From assembly GCF_018588585.1 (NCBI RefSeq), contig NZ_JAEUFG010000020.1, forward strand, positions 1 to 64,000: a stretch of 64,000 bases of DNA. Direction: 5' to 3'. Made by a program: the position numbers and the translations under genes. Positions 49,083 through 57,718 of this stretch are shown piece by piece. The notes beneath the pieces are model-generated. The model ran no database searches and was not told the DNA's origin. It saw only the letters and a list, made by a program, of their open reading frames with translations. This DNA comes from Bacillus sp. SM2101. Its GTDB lineage: Bacteria; Bacillota; Bacilli; Bacillales; SM2101. Numbering within the stretch: the stretch's first letter is position 1; every line of letters starts with the position of its first letter.

Positions 49083-50270
49083 TCATGATGATAATGATGT
49101 TTCCTGTTTTTGTTCCAGTCTTTTCTTGTGTAAAACAGTGAGATATGAAATGAAACTCAGTACTATGAAAAGAGTTGATGATAAGTACATCATGGCATAT
49201 CCAAGATAATTAGCAATAAAACCAAGAATGAATGATCCAGATGCAATACCTATGTCGTTTCCCATAAAGTATGTAGCTGTTGCAGTTCCTCGTCTTTCAG
49301 CGGGAACTAACTCAAGCATTGTAGCATGCAAACTAGGTAGCATTAACCCAAAGCTTATCCCTATAAGTGCTGCTGATATATTAAAGGTGAGGACAGTTTG
49401 AGTTTGACTTAACAGTAATACACCTATGATAGCTAATATAAAGCCTGGAAAAACTACCAGATGGGAACCATACTTATCCGATACTTTTCCCGATAGTGGA
49501 CGTGCGAAAATTAAAGCTATAGATAAAATCCCTAGAAAATAACCAGCTAAATCAACATTACCACGTTCTTTAGCGTATAGGGAGATGAAGGACACAATTC
49601 CACCATATAGGACATACATAAGACCAGATACAATTGATATCGGAACTACTTTGTATTCGAAGAAATTAGTTAATTTAAATTTCTTTTTCGAACGTTCTTT
49701 TGATTTTTCTGTCTTAGAAACTTTGATAAAGTAGCCTAATACAAAACTCGTTATCGATAATAATGTACAAATAAGAAACATCGCATAGAAATCATAAGCC
49801 TGTAATAATACTAGTCCCAAAAATGGACCAACAATCATGGCAATGCTTGCAAAGGTACTATAATATCCCATACCTTCGGCTCTTCTCTCTTGAGGAATAA
49901 TATCAGAAGCTATTGTTCCTGAAGCAGTTGTAGCCATTCCAAAACCAAAACCATGCACGAAACGCAAAAGAAAAAAAACAAACAGACTAGCAATTCCTAA
50001 ATAGAAGAACATACAAAGAGCAAATAAAATCCTAGCCAACAAGAATACATGTTTTCTACTGTAATAATCAAGCCATCTACCAGTTAAGGGTCGCGAAAAG
50101 ATTTGTGCTGCCGAAAAAAGACCAATAATTAGCCCTACATGCTTTTCTTCTCCTTGTAAAGAATCGACTATAAATAATGGTAATGTGGGTAAAAGCATAT
50201 AAAAGCTTCCAAACATAAACAGGTTACTAAGAGAAAGAAAGATAAAGTCTTTTGTCCATAGTTTATTCAT
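49083..50270 (-). CDS. MFS transporter, multidrug type
   Basis: 395 residues, twelve helices. It has FSRPLTGRWLDYYSRKHVFL in loop 2-3 and the antiporter-like MATTASGTIASDIIPQERRAEG segment in helix 5. FARPLSGKVSDKYGSH repeats the loop motif in the second half. The pattern is typical of DHA1 drug:H+ antiporters such as the YfmO/YttB-like group. It is transcribed divergently from the micro-ORF/TPR unit at 50356, sharing a 146-base promoter region, which may tie the two functionally. Confidence 0.87.
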   Translation of the reverse strand: MNKLWTKDFIFLSLSNLFMFGSFYMLLPTLPLFIVDSLQGEEKHVGLIIGLFSAAQIFSRPLTGRWLDYYSRKHVFLLARILFALCMFFYLGIASLFVFFLLRFVHGFGFGMATTASGTIASDIIPQERRAEGMGYYSTFASIAMIVGPFLGLVLLQAYDFYAMFLICTLLSITSFVLGYFIKVSKTEKSKERSKKKFKLTNFFEYKVVPISIVSGLMYVLYGGIVSFISLYAKERGNVDLAGYFLGILSIALIFARPLSGKVSDKYGSHLVVFPGFILAIIGVLLLSQTQTVLTFNISAALIGISFGLMLPSLHATMLELVPAERRGTATATYFMGNDIGIASGSFILGFIANYLGYAMMYLSSTLFIVLSFISYLTVLHKKRLEQKQETSLSS

Positions 50271-50355
50271 AAATTAATCACCCTCCAAAATCAATTATAA
50301 CACAAAAAAGTATAAATTTTCCAATTTTAGAAATAAATTATATTTTTGTAATTGT

Positions 50356-50384
50356 TTGACAAAACAATTAATCTGGTTTACAAT
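50356..50384 (+). promoter_or_regulatory. Strong sigma-A promoter of the micro-ORF/TPR unit
   Basis: TTGACA (50356-50361), 17 bases, TACAAT (50379-50384), close to consensus. The transcript would start near 50391. Confidence 0.8.
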
Positions 50385-50416
50385 GTTAATAAGTTACATA
50401 AAAGGGGTGATTTTCC

Positions 50417-50473
50417 ATGATGACATTTGAGAGTCCTGTAGTTGATCGTCTATCTGCACTTTTCCCTGCATAA
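50417..50473 (+). CDS. 18-residue micro-ORF upstream of the TPR gene
   Basis: The peptide reads MMTFESPVVDRLSALFPA. AAAGGGGTGA (50401-50410) lies at ideal distance from ATG 50417 or 50420, and a near-consensus promoter stands just upstream. The stop is followed within 10 bases by a perfect terminator. Strong signals for so short a frame suggest a leader peptide controlling readthrough into the TPR gene, or a signalling or bioactive peptide. It has no signal sequence. Confidence 0.6.
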   Translation: MMTFESPVVDRLSALFPA

Positions 50474-50481
50474 GCTACTAA

Positions 50482-50520
50482 GATAGTGAATTCTCTCTGA
50501 GAATTCACTATCGCTTTTTT
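50482..50520 (+). terminator. Perfect intrinsic terminator between micro-ORF and TPR gene
   Basis: GATAGTGAATTCTC (50482-50495) pairs with GAGAATTCACTATC (50499-50512), 3-base loop, then GCTTTTTT. No room for another promoter is left before the TPR start at 50560, so expression of that gene should depend on readthrough. Confidence 0.9.
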
Positions 50521-50559
50521 ATTAGATAAGAGTTTAATAGGAAAGGGAGGATAATAACA

Positions 50560-51795
50560 ATGGAAAATGATAATGCTTTTTTATCAGCTATCCTACATTT
50601 AAAAGAGGTTGATAATATATCTTCACTTTGGACACAGGGTGTTTGTAGAACAATAGAACATGAAATACCTTTTCATTTGGGACAAGTATTGGAGCCCTCT
50701 ACATTAGTTGAGGTGTCTCGAGTAACAGAGTTGCCCTTAGAAAAAATTTTAAAATTAGACTATGAAACTAGTGGATTTATGCGTGATATAAAAGATAATA
50801 TAAGCAATATGTCATCGTTATCGTCTATAGAAAAATTAATTTTATCCTACCGATTAACATACATAGCGCGCTATGATTTAGCCATTTCTATTTTTTCTTC
50901 AATCAATATCGATGATTTAGTTGTACAAAATAAAATTCAATACTATTTTTTAAAATTTATTTTGCAGAATCGACAAAATCAAAATCAACATGAAAAAGAA
51001 TTTACAAAGATGATGGAATTATTCGAAGTACACACATTACCAGAATCACAAATTTTGATGGTTTGCTCAAATGCGATTGTGTGGAAGCTAAAGGCTAAGA
51101 GCATTGGAGAGAAACTTTTTAATTGGTTTGTTGAGTATGGTTTAAAAACTGCCGATAGTTTAGGAGAAGGAAGAGATTTTAAAGAGCATATTGCTTTATC
51201 ACAATTTTATCGTGCTTATGCAATGATTCCAGCAGAGGATTTACTAATAAACGAAACAAGAAAAGAAATGGAAAAATCTTTATACTTTGCTAATTTAGCT
51301 GTTCCTAAAAATAGCTGGCAGGAATATCGTAAATCAGATGCCATCAAAACTATTTATGAATCCGAATTAAAGGAGCATTTATATGTATCCAAAAATCTGC
51401 AGGCAGCTGAAAAAGCAGGTCGAAACCTTCTAAGATTAGATCCGAATTGGAGTATTTCGTATCATGAGGTAGCAGAGGTCTTTTTAGCATCTAATCAGGT
51501 TGAGAAAGCATTAGAAATGTTTGAAAAATCTCTACATGTTGGTCTTCCAAGGTTAATATTCACCCAGTATATGATTGGGCATTGTTTAGGTACGTTAAAA
51601 AGAGAAGAAGAGGCTATTGATGCTTTTGTTAAGACGTTAAAATTAGACTCATACAACATATCAGCTGGAATTAATGGGTATAATTTTGCCAAAAAACTTA
51701 ATCATCATACAGAAGGTTTCTTTAAATCATTTTTAGATAAGTGGGAAGAAAAAGGTGTACTTGAGGCAAAGCATAAAGAATTTATTAATGTCTAA
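50560..51795 (+). CDS. TPR-repeat protein, possible peptide-responsive regulator
   Basis: 411 residues, almost all helical. The C-terminal half has recognisable tetratricopeptide repeats (LRLDPNWSISYHEVAEVFLA then SNQVEKALEMFEKSL, then IGHCLGTLKREEEAIDAFVK). Residues 50-130 may hold a divergent helical bundle; no clear helix-turn-helix is seen. The size and all-helical plan resemble Rap/RNPP-type peptide receptors, but the match is not strong enough to assign. AAAGGGAGG precedes ATG 50560. It lies behind a micro-ORF and terminator. Confidence 0.65.
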   Translation: MENDNAFLSAILHLKEVDNISSLWTQGVCRTIEHEIPFHLGQVLEPSTLVEVSRVTELPLEKILKLDYETSGFMRDIKDNISNMSSLSSIEKLILSYRLTYIARYDLAISIFSSINIDDLVVQNKIQYYFLKFILQNRQNQNQHEKEFTKMMELFEVHTLPESQILMVCSNAIVWKLKAKSIGEKLFNWFVEYGLKTADSLGEGRDFKEHIALSQFYRAYAMIPAEDLLINETRKEMEKSLYFANLAVPKNSWQEYRKSDAIKTIYESELKEHLYVSKNLQAAEKAGRNLLRLDPNWSISYHEVAEVFLASNQVEKALEMFEKSLHVGLPRLIFTQYMIGHCLGTLKREEEAIDAFVKTLKLDSYNISAGINGYNFAKKLNHHTEGFFKSFLDKWEEKGVLEAKHKEFINV

Positions 51796-51850
51796 AAATG
51801 AATCCATAGTTTCAGGTGGGCGAATTAGCGTCACCTTATAGTAAACATAG

Positions 51851-51956
51851 TGATTAATGAGTCGAATAGTACTAAGATAAGCTTAGCTTACTATTGGAGT
51901 ACATGAAAATGTTATTCCACAACCTGGCGCTAATCTAAAAGATAAGCGTCTTTTTC
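51851..51956 (+). repeat. Dispersed repeat family A, copy 6 (most complete)
   Basis: Left half TGATTAATGAGTCGAATAGT..CTTAGCTTACTATTGGAGTA, then ATGAAAATGTTATTCCACAA, then hairpin CTGGCGCTAATCTAAAAGAT with AAGCGTCTTTTTC. It follows the TPR stop and may act as its terminator. Confidence 0.8.
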
Positions 51957-52058
51957 TTGAATAAGAGCAGGAATTTTTAGAAAGTGAACCGAACTTTTTA
52001 ATTGAAGTTATTTATGTATTGGAAAAGCTAAGATTTTTATTGATAGGGGGTTCAGAAA

Positions 52059-52400
52059 ATGAAAATAAGCAAAAACAATGCTGAACATTACATATTGGGA
52101 GATATCGTTGAAGGGTGGCACTTAGTGAAAAATCAAAATTTAAGTGTTATTCATGAACGTATGCCAGCTAATACATCTGAATCAAATCATTACCATCAAC
52201 AATCACACCAATTCTTCTTTGTCTTATCAGGAATAGCAACTATTAAGGTAGATGGTAAAGAGATAACCTTAAATCCTCAAGAGGGAATTGAAGTTCCTCC
52301 TTTGGTACCCCACCAAATGTGTAACAGGTCAAATAATGAAGTTGAGTTTATGTTGATTTCACAACCATCAAGTAAAGGTGATAGGTTTTTGGTAGATTAA
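52059..52400 (+). CDS. Small single-domain cupin protein
   Basis: 113 residues forming one beta-barrel. Cupin motif 1 is seen as ESNHYHQQSHQFFFVLSG, with His residues spaced for metal binding and a later Glu/Gln, and motif 2 as PPLVPHQMCN. Such stand-alone cupins include sugar isomerases, dioxygenases and binding proteins; no more precise assignment is justified. AGGGGG stands ahead of ATG 52059. It is flanked by family A repeats on both sides. Confidence 0.82.
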   Translation: MKISKNNAEHYILGDIVEGWHLVKNQNLSVIHERMPANTSESNHYHQQSHQFFFVLSGIATIKVDGKEITLNPQEGIEVPPLVPHQMCNRSNNEVEFMLISQPSSKGDRFLVD

Positions 52401-52475
52401 ATTTATTGAACAATTTGACGCAAGAATGTGGTTAAGGGTATTATGTTTTGAACAATATTGCGTAAATCAGATACT
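52401..52475 (+). repeat. Dispersed repeat family A, copy 7
   Basis: TTATTGAACAATTTGACGCA..AGAATGTGGTTAAGGG and TTATGTTTTGAACAATATTG then CGTAAATCAG. The first piece pairs with the copy at 28938, the second with 45766-45785. Confidence 0.65.
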
Positions 52476-52509
52476 GTAGTAACCAAAATGGACAATTTGT
52501 CAACTATGT

Positions 52510-52895
52510 TTAAGATGATTCAACGACATAAGCAAGTTTCCTATCAGGCGTAAAGGCGACAATACCTTAAACGCCGTCCGCTATTTGAATGATAGAGATC
52601 ATGCTATGCGTTTTCATATCAATGACAGATACAGTTCCAGAGATCATTGTGATATAAGCGAGTTTTCCATCAGGAGAGATGGCCATAAAACGTGGACTAC
52701 CCCCAACTTGCACAGTTGCAATAACGCTATGTGTTGTTACACAGACACAGTTGTATCGTCATTGTTCGTGACATAAGCAAGTTTTCCATCTGGCGAAAAG
52801 ACGTCAAGCTGTACAAAATTTTTGCTACAATACCAACAGGTATCGTTGCAATTACTTTATGCGTTTTCGCATCAATCACCGTCCTCGTCAAATAA
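52510..52895 (-). pseudogene. Wrecked third YVTN beta-propeller gene
   Basis: On the minus strand, pieces in shifting frames read TRTVIDAKTHKVIATIPVGI; then VQLDVFSPDGKLAYVTNNDD; then TTVSV and stop; then HSVIATVQVGGSPRFMAISP followed by DGKLAYITM and SGTVSVIDMKTHSMISIIQI; a TAA; then FTPDRKLAYVVESS. About four blades survive with at least two frameshifts and one nonsense codon. The blade signature matches the intact genes at 17428 and 27805. Inactive. Confidence 0.8.
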
Positions 52896-53016
52896 AGCCA
52901 CCTCTTTTCAATACTTGTTATAATAAAGATATGGAAAATAGGATTGGTTAATTCGCAAGCTATGAAACACAAGTGATATTGTGATAATCAGCCTGTGCTC
53001 ATAGCGCTTTTAATTT

Positions 53017-53370
53017 CTAGCTAAATACTTTTACAGTTGCAGCTTCAAAATCTAATATGTCATTAGTATTTTGATCAAGTAATGCCACTTGAAATAAATA
53101 TTCTCCTGTTTTATTGAAAGTTCCAAGAATGTTAGCGCATGTGTTTAAGATTACATCATCAAAAACATGAACACCTACTTCGTTAAATTCAATTGGTGAG
53201 CCCTCGCTAAACACAAAGTTTATATCATCTACTTGATCGGGATCTCCTAAAGCTACTAAAACTTTTGTGTCCCTTTCTAAATCAGTAGTTGAAAAAGCGC
53301 ATACTTGAATAAACTCTTGAACACCGACTTCTGCGGCGATTGGCTCCTTAAGACGAACACAAAAAGACAA
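53017..53370 (-). CDS. Small beta-rich protein beside the YVTN pseudogene, unknown
   Basis: 117 residues, acidic, no signal peptide, with alternating hydrophobic stretches suggesting a beta-sandwich (VLVALGDPDQVDDINFVF, EFNEVGVHVFDDVILNTC, EYLFQVALLDQNTNDILDFE). The start is TTG 53370 with AAGGAGG (complement of 53381-53387) about ten bases upstream. It lies 120 bases ahead of the YVTN pseudogene on the same strand, so the two may once have been an operon. I do not recognise the family. Confidence 0.6.
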   Translation of the reverse strand: MSFCVRLKEPIAAEVGVQEFIQVCAFSTTDLERDTKVLVALGDPDQVDDINFVFSEGSPIEFNEVGVHVFDDVILNTCANILGTFNKTGEYLFQVALLDQNTNDILDFEAATVKVFS

Positions 53371-54138
53371 TATTAATACACCTCCTTAATAGAAACTACT
53401 ATAGTGTATGCTATAACTTCTTTTTAGCTTGGACGAAAAATCCTAAATTATGGTATTTACCAAAAAAATACACAAGTACATAGTAAAATATGAAACTTAA
53501 TATAAATTGTGGTTACTAAAAAATGAGAACTGTGGACTTTAAAAAATTTAAAGTTCCAGTGTTTTTATTTTGAATAGGATAGTATTTATAAATTAATTGT
53601 CCAATCGGTGAAAAAGAAGATACATATAATATTGTACTAATTCTGTGATAATGGTGATGAGAAGATGAGCCAGTATTCTGTTTACTAATTAAATGTTATT
53701 TATTCAACAAAATGGCGTAAATCTGTAACAAGGGTTAGTGCTTTTCACCATTTGAAGGATAAAATATAAATAAAAATGCTCTTAGTCTTATATAGTTAGT
53801 TCTAATAAAGTTTAAATAGATCTAGTCAGCATCATCTAACATATTTCTGACCTCCTAAAAGTTTATGGGAAATGTGGAAATGTAAATTGTGTTCATTACT
53901 AGTTTTGAAAGTTTAAAAATTCTGATAAAATAATATAATAGTCTAACTTGGGAAGGGGCATTATTATGATAATTATTTCGTTCGCAAATTTGGAAATTAC
54001 TCATGCAAAGTCTTGTATTAGAAATTAATACTTCGCATGAAGTGAAGAATAAAATCACTGCTGCTTTGTATTTCCATTTCTGATATATGGCTTTGCACCT
54101 TATTTATAGTAATTAATTACGAATAAGGGGCTGCAGAA
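53371..54138. other. Intergenic stretch with hairpin and repeat
   Basis: TGGACTTTAAA (53533-53543) and TTTAAAGTTCCA (53547-53558) form a hairpin followed by GTGTTTTTATTTT, a possible terminator on either strand. A family A copy lies at 53697. A 20-codon frame at 53966-54028 with GGAAGGGG ahead is noted but not called. Confidence 0.45.
53697..53750 (+). repeat. Dispersed repeat family A, copy 8
   Basis: TATTTATTCAACAAAATGGC then GTAAATCTGTAACAAGGGTT and AGTGCTTTTCACC; a worn copy of the hairpin core. Confidence 0.55.
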
Positions 54139-54405
54139 ATGAGTTATATAAATGCAAACAATATTCTACCTGAAAAACTTCTAAAAGAACTTCAACAATA
54201 TGTTCAAGGGGAAACAATATATATCCCTAAGACGAAGAATAATTTTCAAAAATGGGGTGCATGTTCTGGTGGAAGGCAAAAAATCAATGAAAGAAATACT
54301 TCTATGAAAAATGATTTTAAAAACGGGAAGACTGTTTATCAATTAGCTGAACAATATTTCCTTTCAACTGAAACTGTAAAAAAAATAATTTATACAAAGA
54401 ATTAA
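54139..54405 (+). CDS. CD3324-family small helix-turn-helix-like protein
   Basis: 88 residues. The sequence YINANNILPEKLLKELQQYV then QGETIYIPK, a WGACSGGRQKINERN middle and the final TVYQLAEQYFLSTETVKKII match the CD3324/Mor-like family of small DNA-binding proteins found in Firmicutes. The last part is the helix-turn-helix. Role unknown, probably a local regulator. ATAAGGGG precedes the ATG. A clear terminator follows directly. Confidence 0.8.
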   Translation: MSYINANNILPEKLLKELQQYVQGETIYIPKTKNNFQKWGACSGGRQKINERNTSMKNDFKNGKTVYQLAEQYFLSTETVKKIIYTKN

Positions 54406-54413
54406 TGAATTAG

Positions 54414-54450
54414 AACTGATCATCTAGCAAAATAGATGCTCAGTTTTTTT
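54414..54450 (+). terminator. Terminator of the CD3324-like gene
   Basis: AACTGATCATCTA pairs with TAGATGCTCAGTT (one mismatch), 6-base loop, followed by TTTTTTT. Confidence 0.85.
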
Positions 54451-54562
54451 ATGGTGACCTTGATTACTAATGATTCTTGCTATATATCTGTGGTTAATCA
54501 TCAATTAGTCTTAATAGTAAGAATCATGAGAAAAGCTGCAATGTGAAAGGATGTATTAAAGT

Positions 54563-55564
54563 ATGGCATACGAACAAAGTAACCCATTATCAAGAAAAGA
54601 AGCTTTACAAAAGGTAGCAGAACTTTCGACAGAAAGATATCATCTACAAGTTAAGCGATTAGAATTTTTGAGTGAAGAGACCAACTTTCTATACAAGGTT
54701 ATAGATAGCTTGGGTGACGTATATGTGTTAAAAATTTTTGAAGATGAATATAGCTCTCTTGAAGATAACCTTACTGAAATATTTTTTATGGACATTGTAA
54801 ATAAAACAAACCACATTTCAGCACCAAAAATGATCCCTGCTAAAGATGGTGAGAAATTACAAGTTGTTACATCTGATTATACTTCTACACCGAAACATGT
54901 TGCTGTATATAGTTGGTTGGACGGTGAAGAGCTAGAGGGAAATGAAAATGATAAGCGGTTTGTACAATTAGGTGAGCTAACTGCTCATTTGCATAACGCA
55001 ACATACGGGATTTCGGTCCCTACAGAGCTTGCCCCCAAAATGTGGGATGAAGTGTTTTATTTTAAGGGAGAACAAGCAATATATAAGCAAGAAGAGTTTC
55101 AGAAATTTTTGTCAAAGGAATACCATCAAATAATGGACAGTATTATCCCTTATTTAAATGATAAATTATCGTCTTACTATAAAAATAATATCAAAGACAT
55201 TCAATTAATACATGGTGATCTAAATCCAGCTAATATTAAGGTGCAAAATGAACAAATGCACATTATTGATTTTGCAGATTCTATGCTCGGTTTACCAATA
55301 CACGATTTATCAATTATGTTGTATTACTACAAGTATAATAAATCTCTAAATTTTGACGAAGTGAAAAAACTTTATTTTAATGGTTATAGAAAGATCCGTG
55401 ATTTGCCTGATGTAACTGACTATGAGCTAGATCTATTTATGACAGCTAGAAGAGTAAGTTTCCTGAATTATATATTAGAGGTTAGTGAAAATCCAACAAA
55501 TTTTATAGAAAGAAATATATCTAGAGTGAAAGGTTTCTTGGTGAAATATAACATTAACTTATAA
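54563..55564 (+). CDS. Aminoglycoside phosphotransferase-fold kinase
   Basis: 333 residues with the eukaryotic-kinase-like APH fold. The catalytic loop LIHGDLNPANIKV carries Asp219 and Asn224. The metal-binding IIDFADS has Asp236. The N-lobe lysine is probably Lys57 in YVLKIFEDE. The family covers antibiotic kinases, homoserine kinase-like and choline/fructosamine kinase-like enzymes; nothing here points to a real resistance enzyme. GAAAGGATG lies ahead of the start. Single-gene unit. Confidence 0.85.
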   Translation: MAYEQSNPLSRKEALQKVAELSTERYHLQVKRLEFLSEETNFLYKVIDSLGDVYVLKIFEDEYSSLEDNLTEIFFMDIVNKTNHISAPKMIPAKDGEKLQVVTSDYTSTPKHVAVYSWLDGEELEGNENDKRFVQLGELTAHLHNATYGISVPTELAPKMWDEVFYFKGEQAIYKQEEFQKFLSKEYHQIMDSIIPYLNDKLSSYYKNNIKDIQLIHGDLNPANIKVQNEQMHIIDFADSMLGLPIHDLSIMLYYYKYNKSLNFDEVKKLYFNGYRKIRDLPDVTDYELDLFMTARRVSFLNYILEVSENPTNFIERNISRVKGFLVKYNINL

Positions 55565-56176
55565 ATACATTATACAGGAATGATCTCTTTGTAATATGTA
55601 ATTGATTGGTTTTTATTTCTATAACAACCAATTCTTATATAAATCAAAAAATGGATCGGCTACACTTTATGGGAATTGTATTTTTACAGCATTCTGACTT
55701 GCAGAATATATTTAATTTTCACCTACAAATATTTTATTTTGAGTAATAACAGTTTATTTAAATACAGTAGGAAAGCTAATATTCAGAAGTATAAGAGAAA
55801 GATACGTAATGACACCTTTATCGAGTATTGTATTTATATTATGTTTAATGATTTCTTTATCATAGGGTAGAAGATTATCACATTGGTAAAATGACATGTT
55901 TTGAAAAATATAATGATATTCTACAATATAGTGCAAATCTAAAATAAAGATTTGTGCTCTTTTTATTATTAGGAGTTTGTTTAAGTGCAGGGTTCGTTCG
56001 TTAACAGAAGTTACCTTATTATTTTTAAAGACAAATAGATTTTAAAAAAATATATGAAAAAAATATTTGACATTAAACTAACTTCAAGGTTTAGGATATA
56101 CATATGGTAATAAAAACCTATTATTACCTACTACCAGTAAATGGACTCTAAAATTATATAATCAGGGGGAGAAAAT
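55565..56176. other. Intergenic stretch with a family A repeat
   Basis: A weak hairpin GATTGGTT...AACCAATT (about 55603-55632) follows the kinase stop. Small frames at 55676-55870 are A/T-driven. The only clear element is the repeat at 55912. Confidence 0.5.
55912..55965 (+). repeat. Dispersed repeat family A, copy 9
   Basis: ATTCTACAATATAGTGCAAA then TCTAAAATAAAGATTTGTGC and TCTTTTT. GCAAATCT/AGATTTGTGC keeps the hairpin by paired changes relative to the GCGCTAATCT core. Confidence 0.65.
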
Positions 56177-56617
56177 ATGGAATTTAAAAAGCTTGAAAAA
56201 ACATTTAAAATTGTCGGAATGAAAAATAAAGGAGAATTCAAAAACTTTGGAAATGAAGTACCGATGAATGCTCAGAAATTTATGAGTAGGGTAGACGAAA
56301 TCTCGAACCACACTGGAACAGAGATCGCTCTCTTTGAGCCTAAAAAGGGCGATGACCATCTTGAAGGAGAATATTATGTAGGAATTATTGTGTCGGAGTC
56401 TATATCAGAACTTCCTTCAGACATGGAATATATTGAAGTAAAGGATGAATTCGTTGTAACGAGAGGGAGTATCATGGAAGTCGGTGAACTTCATTCTAAA
56501 TTAGGAGAATGGGCTAAAGAACAAGGGTATCATAATAAACAAGGTTCATACATAATAGAAACTTATCATCCTGTAGAAAACGGTGAAGAAGTAGAAATCT
56601 ATATACCCATCAGCTAG
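56177..56617 (+). CDS. GyrI-like effector-binding domain protein
   Basis: 146 residues. The layout (KIVGMKNKGEFKNFGNEVP, then YYVGIIVSE, then VVTRGSIMEVGELHSKLGEW and ETYHPVENGEEVEIYIPIS) is that of the GyrI/AraC effector-binding (BacR-type) fold, which binds small drug-like or hydrophobic molecules. It stands alone, without a DNA-binding domain. AGGGGGAG precedes the ATG. Role unknown; may sequester or sense small molecules. Confidence 0.82.
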   Translation: MEFKKLEKTFKIVGMKNKGEFKNFGNEVPMNAQKFMSRVDEISNHTGTEIALFEPKKGDDHLEGEYYVGIIVSESISELPSDMEYIEVKDEFVVTRGSIMEVGELHSKLGEWAKEQGYHNKQGSYIIETYHPVENGEEVEIYIPIS

Positions 56618-56661
56618 TTACAAAAGAAGCACATTAGGTATGGAAATATGATGGATGCTTA

Positions 56662-56705
56662 CTAACAATCTGGCGCTAATCTAAAATAGAGATTAGCGTT
56701 TGCCA
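56662..56705 (+). repeat. Dispersed repeat family A, copy 10
   Basis: TAACAATCTGGCGCTAATCT then AAAATAGAGATTAGCGTTTG. GCGCTAATCT/AGATTAGCG forms a nearly perfect hairpin shortly after the GyrI-like gene. Confidence 0.75.
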
Positions 56706-56908
56706 TTAAAGAAGTTAGCATGAATTTATTTTAGCTTCTATATTATTTCTATAGTTAAGCCTTCAACCGTCAAAGAAGTAAGTATTGTGTCATTTTTAAG
56801 CGTTTGTTTTGTAGATTAATATATGCTTTCTCTACCAAAAATTTACTAATGACAATTCAATTTTAATATTATAAGATTGAGCAAACTATTCATATCATGG
56901 AGGAAAGT

Positions 56909-57241
56909 ATGTTTGCTACAGTAATGTGGTCAATTTATTTGATCTTTCTAGCAGCTTCATTGATTGTTTTTTTATACGTGGAGAAGCTTAAAACCAAAAG
57001 GCAAAAACTTGATTTAGTAATGCACATTATCACTTTTATCGGGTTATTCGGTTATGTGTACAATGTTCAAATGTTAACTCCTTTTATTTGGATGATAATA
57101 TTTGTATGTGCATTAATATGGGGGATAACAGGAATCGTTTTTCCTCCAGGTTATATAAAAAAACTATCAATTATAGAAAGTATTTTTGGAGTATTAATCA
57201 GTATTCCTCTTTATTATGGTTTGTATCAATATGCATTTTAA
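56909..57241 (+). CDS. Small four-helix membrane protein, unknown
   Basis: 110 residues, four hydrophobic helices (about 5-22, 33-52, 54-76, 86-105), with the basic loop KLKTKRQK between helices 1 and 2. Start ATG 56909 follows TGGAGGA; the ATG at 56897 lies within that site. No recognised motif. Isolated gene in repeat-rich DNA. Confidence 0.6.
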   Translation: MFATVMWSIYLIFLAASLIVFLYVEKLKTKRQKLDLVMHIITFIGLFGYVYNVQMLTPFIWMIIFVCALIWGITGIVFPPGYIKKLSIIESIFGVLISIPLYYGLYQYAF

Positions 57242-57451
57242 AGCCATGTAACCATTCTTAATGATTGGATACACAGGTGCCAAGTACATAGTATGTATTA
57301 CATTATAAAGCGATATGACATCCAATTAAGGAATGACCATAGACCGTAATGCTCGAAAATAACGAGAAAATAAAATCAATTCTTTAATCGGTAATCTTAT
57401 AGCTAAATAATGTAATAGTGCCAGAGATTCGATCCCACTACATAGCGCATT

Positions 57452-57492
57452 TCTAGAGAAAGAAATGCGCTTTTCTTAATGAATTGGGCAAG
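57452..57492 (+). repeat. Dispersed repeat family A, copy 11 (right part)
   Basis: TAGCGCATTTCTAGAGAAAG then AAATGCGCTTTTCTTAATGA and ATTGGGCAA. GCGCATTTCT pairs with AGAAATGCGC. The GCGCTTTTCTTAATG..TTG..GCAA tail matches 29078-29103. Confidence 0.6.
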
Positions 57493-57526
57493 TGAAACGC
57501 AAGGTAGAAGAAAGAATGTAAGGTAA

Positions 57527-57718
57527 TCAGATTCCTCGCTCTTCACAATATTTATCAACTAGCTGTTCAATTTGATCAAGCTCTGGATATTTACCAGAAA
57601 AGGAAAATTTGACTTCATCAATAAACTCCCCTTTGTTATATACGTGAATTGCTCCATTTTTCTCAATTAAACTATATTCAGGTTCAAATCTATATCCATT
57701 CCGGTCTATTGCACCCAT
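57527..57718 (-). CDS. Small YbxH-like (DUF5370-type) protein
   Basis: 63 residues. MGAIDRNGYRFEPEYSLIEK, then GAIHVYNKGEFIDEVKFSF and YPELDQIEQLVDKYCEERG. This looks like the short YbxH/DUF5370-type proteins of Bacillus, for which no function is established. AAGGAG lies 13 bases before ATG 57718, slightly far but usable. Recognition is from memory and moderate. Confidence 0.65.
   Translation of the reverse strand: MGAIDRNGYRFEPEYSLIEKNGAIHVYNKGEFIDEVKFSFSGKYPELDQIEQLVDKYCEERGI

Noticed and set aside
50560-51795. TPR protein as an arbitrium AimR or Rap receptor
   Set aside because: No clear helix-turn-helix and no AimP/Phr-like secreted precursor; the similarity is only in helical TPR layout.
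53966-54028. 20-codon frame with GGAAGGGG ahead
   Set aside because: Short, no terminator or dyad linked to it, and no promoter as good as that at 50356; left as background.
55676-55870. 64-codon frame in the gap after the APH-fold gene
   Set aside because: A/T-driven, no start signal, no protein-like pattern.
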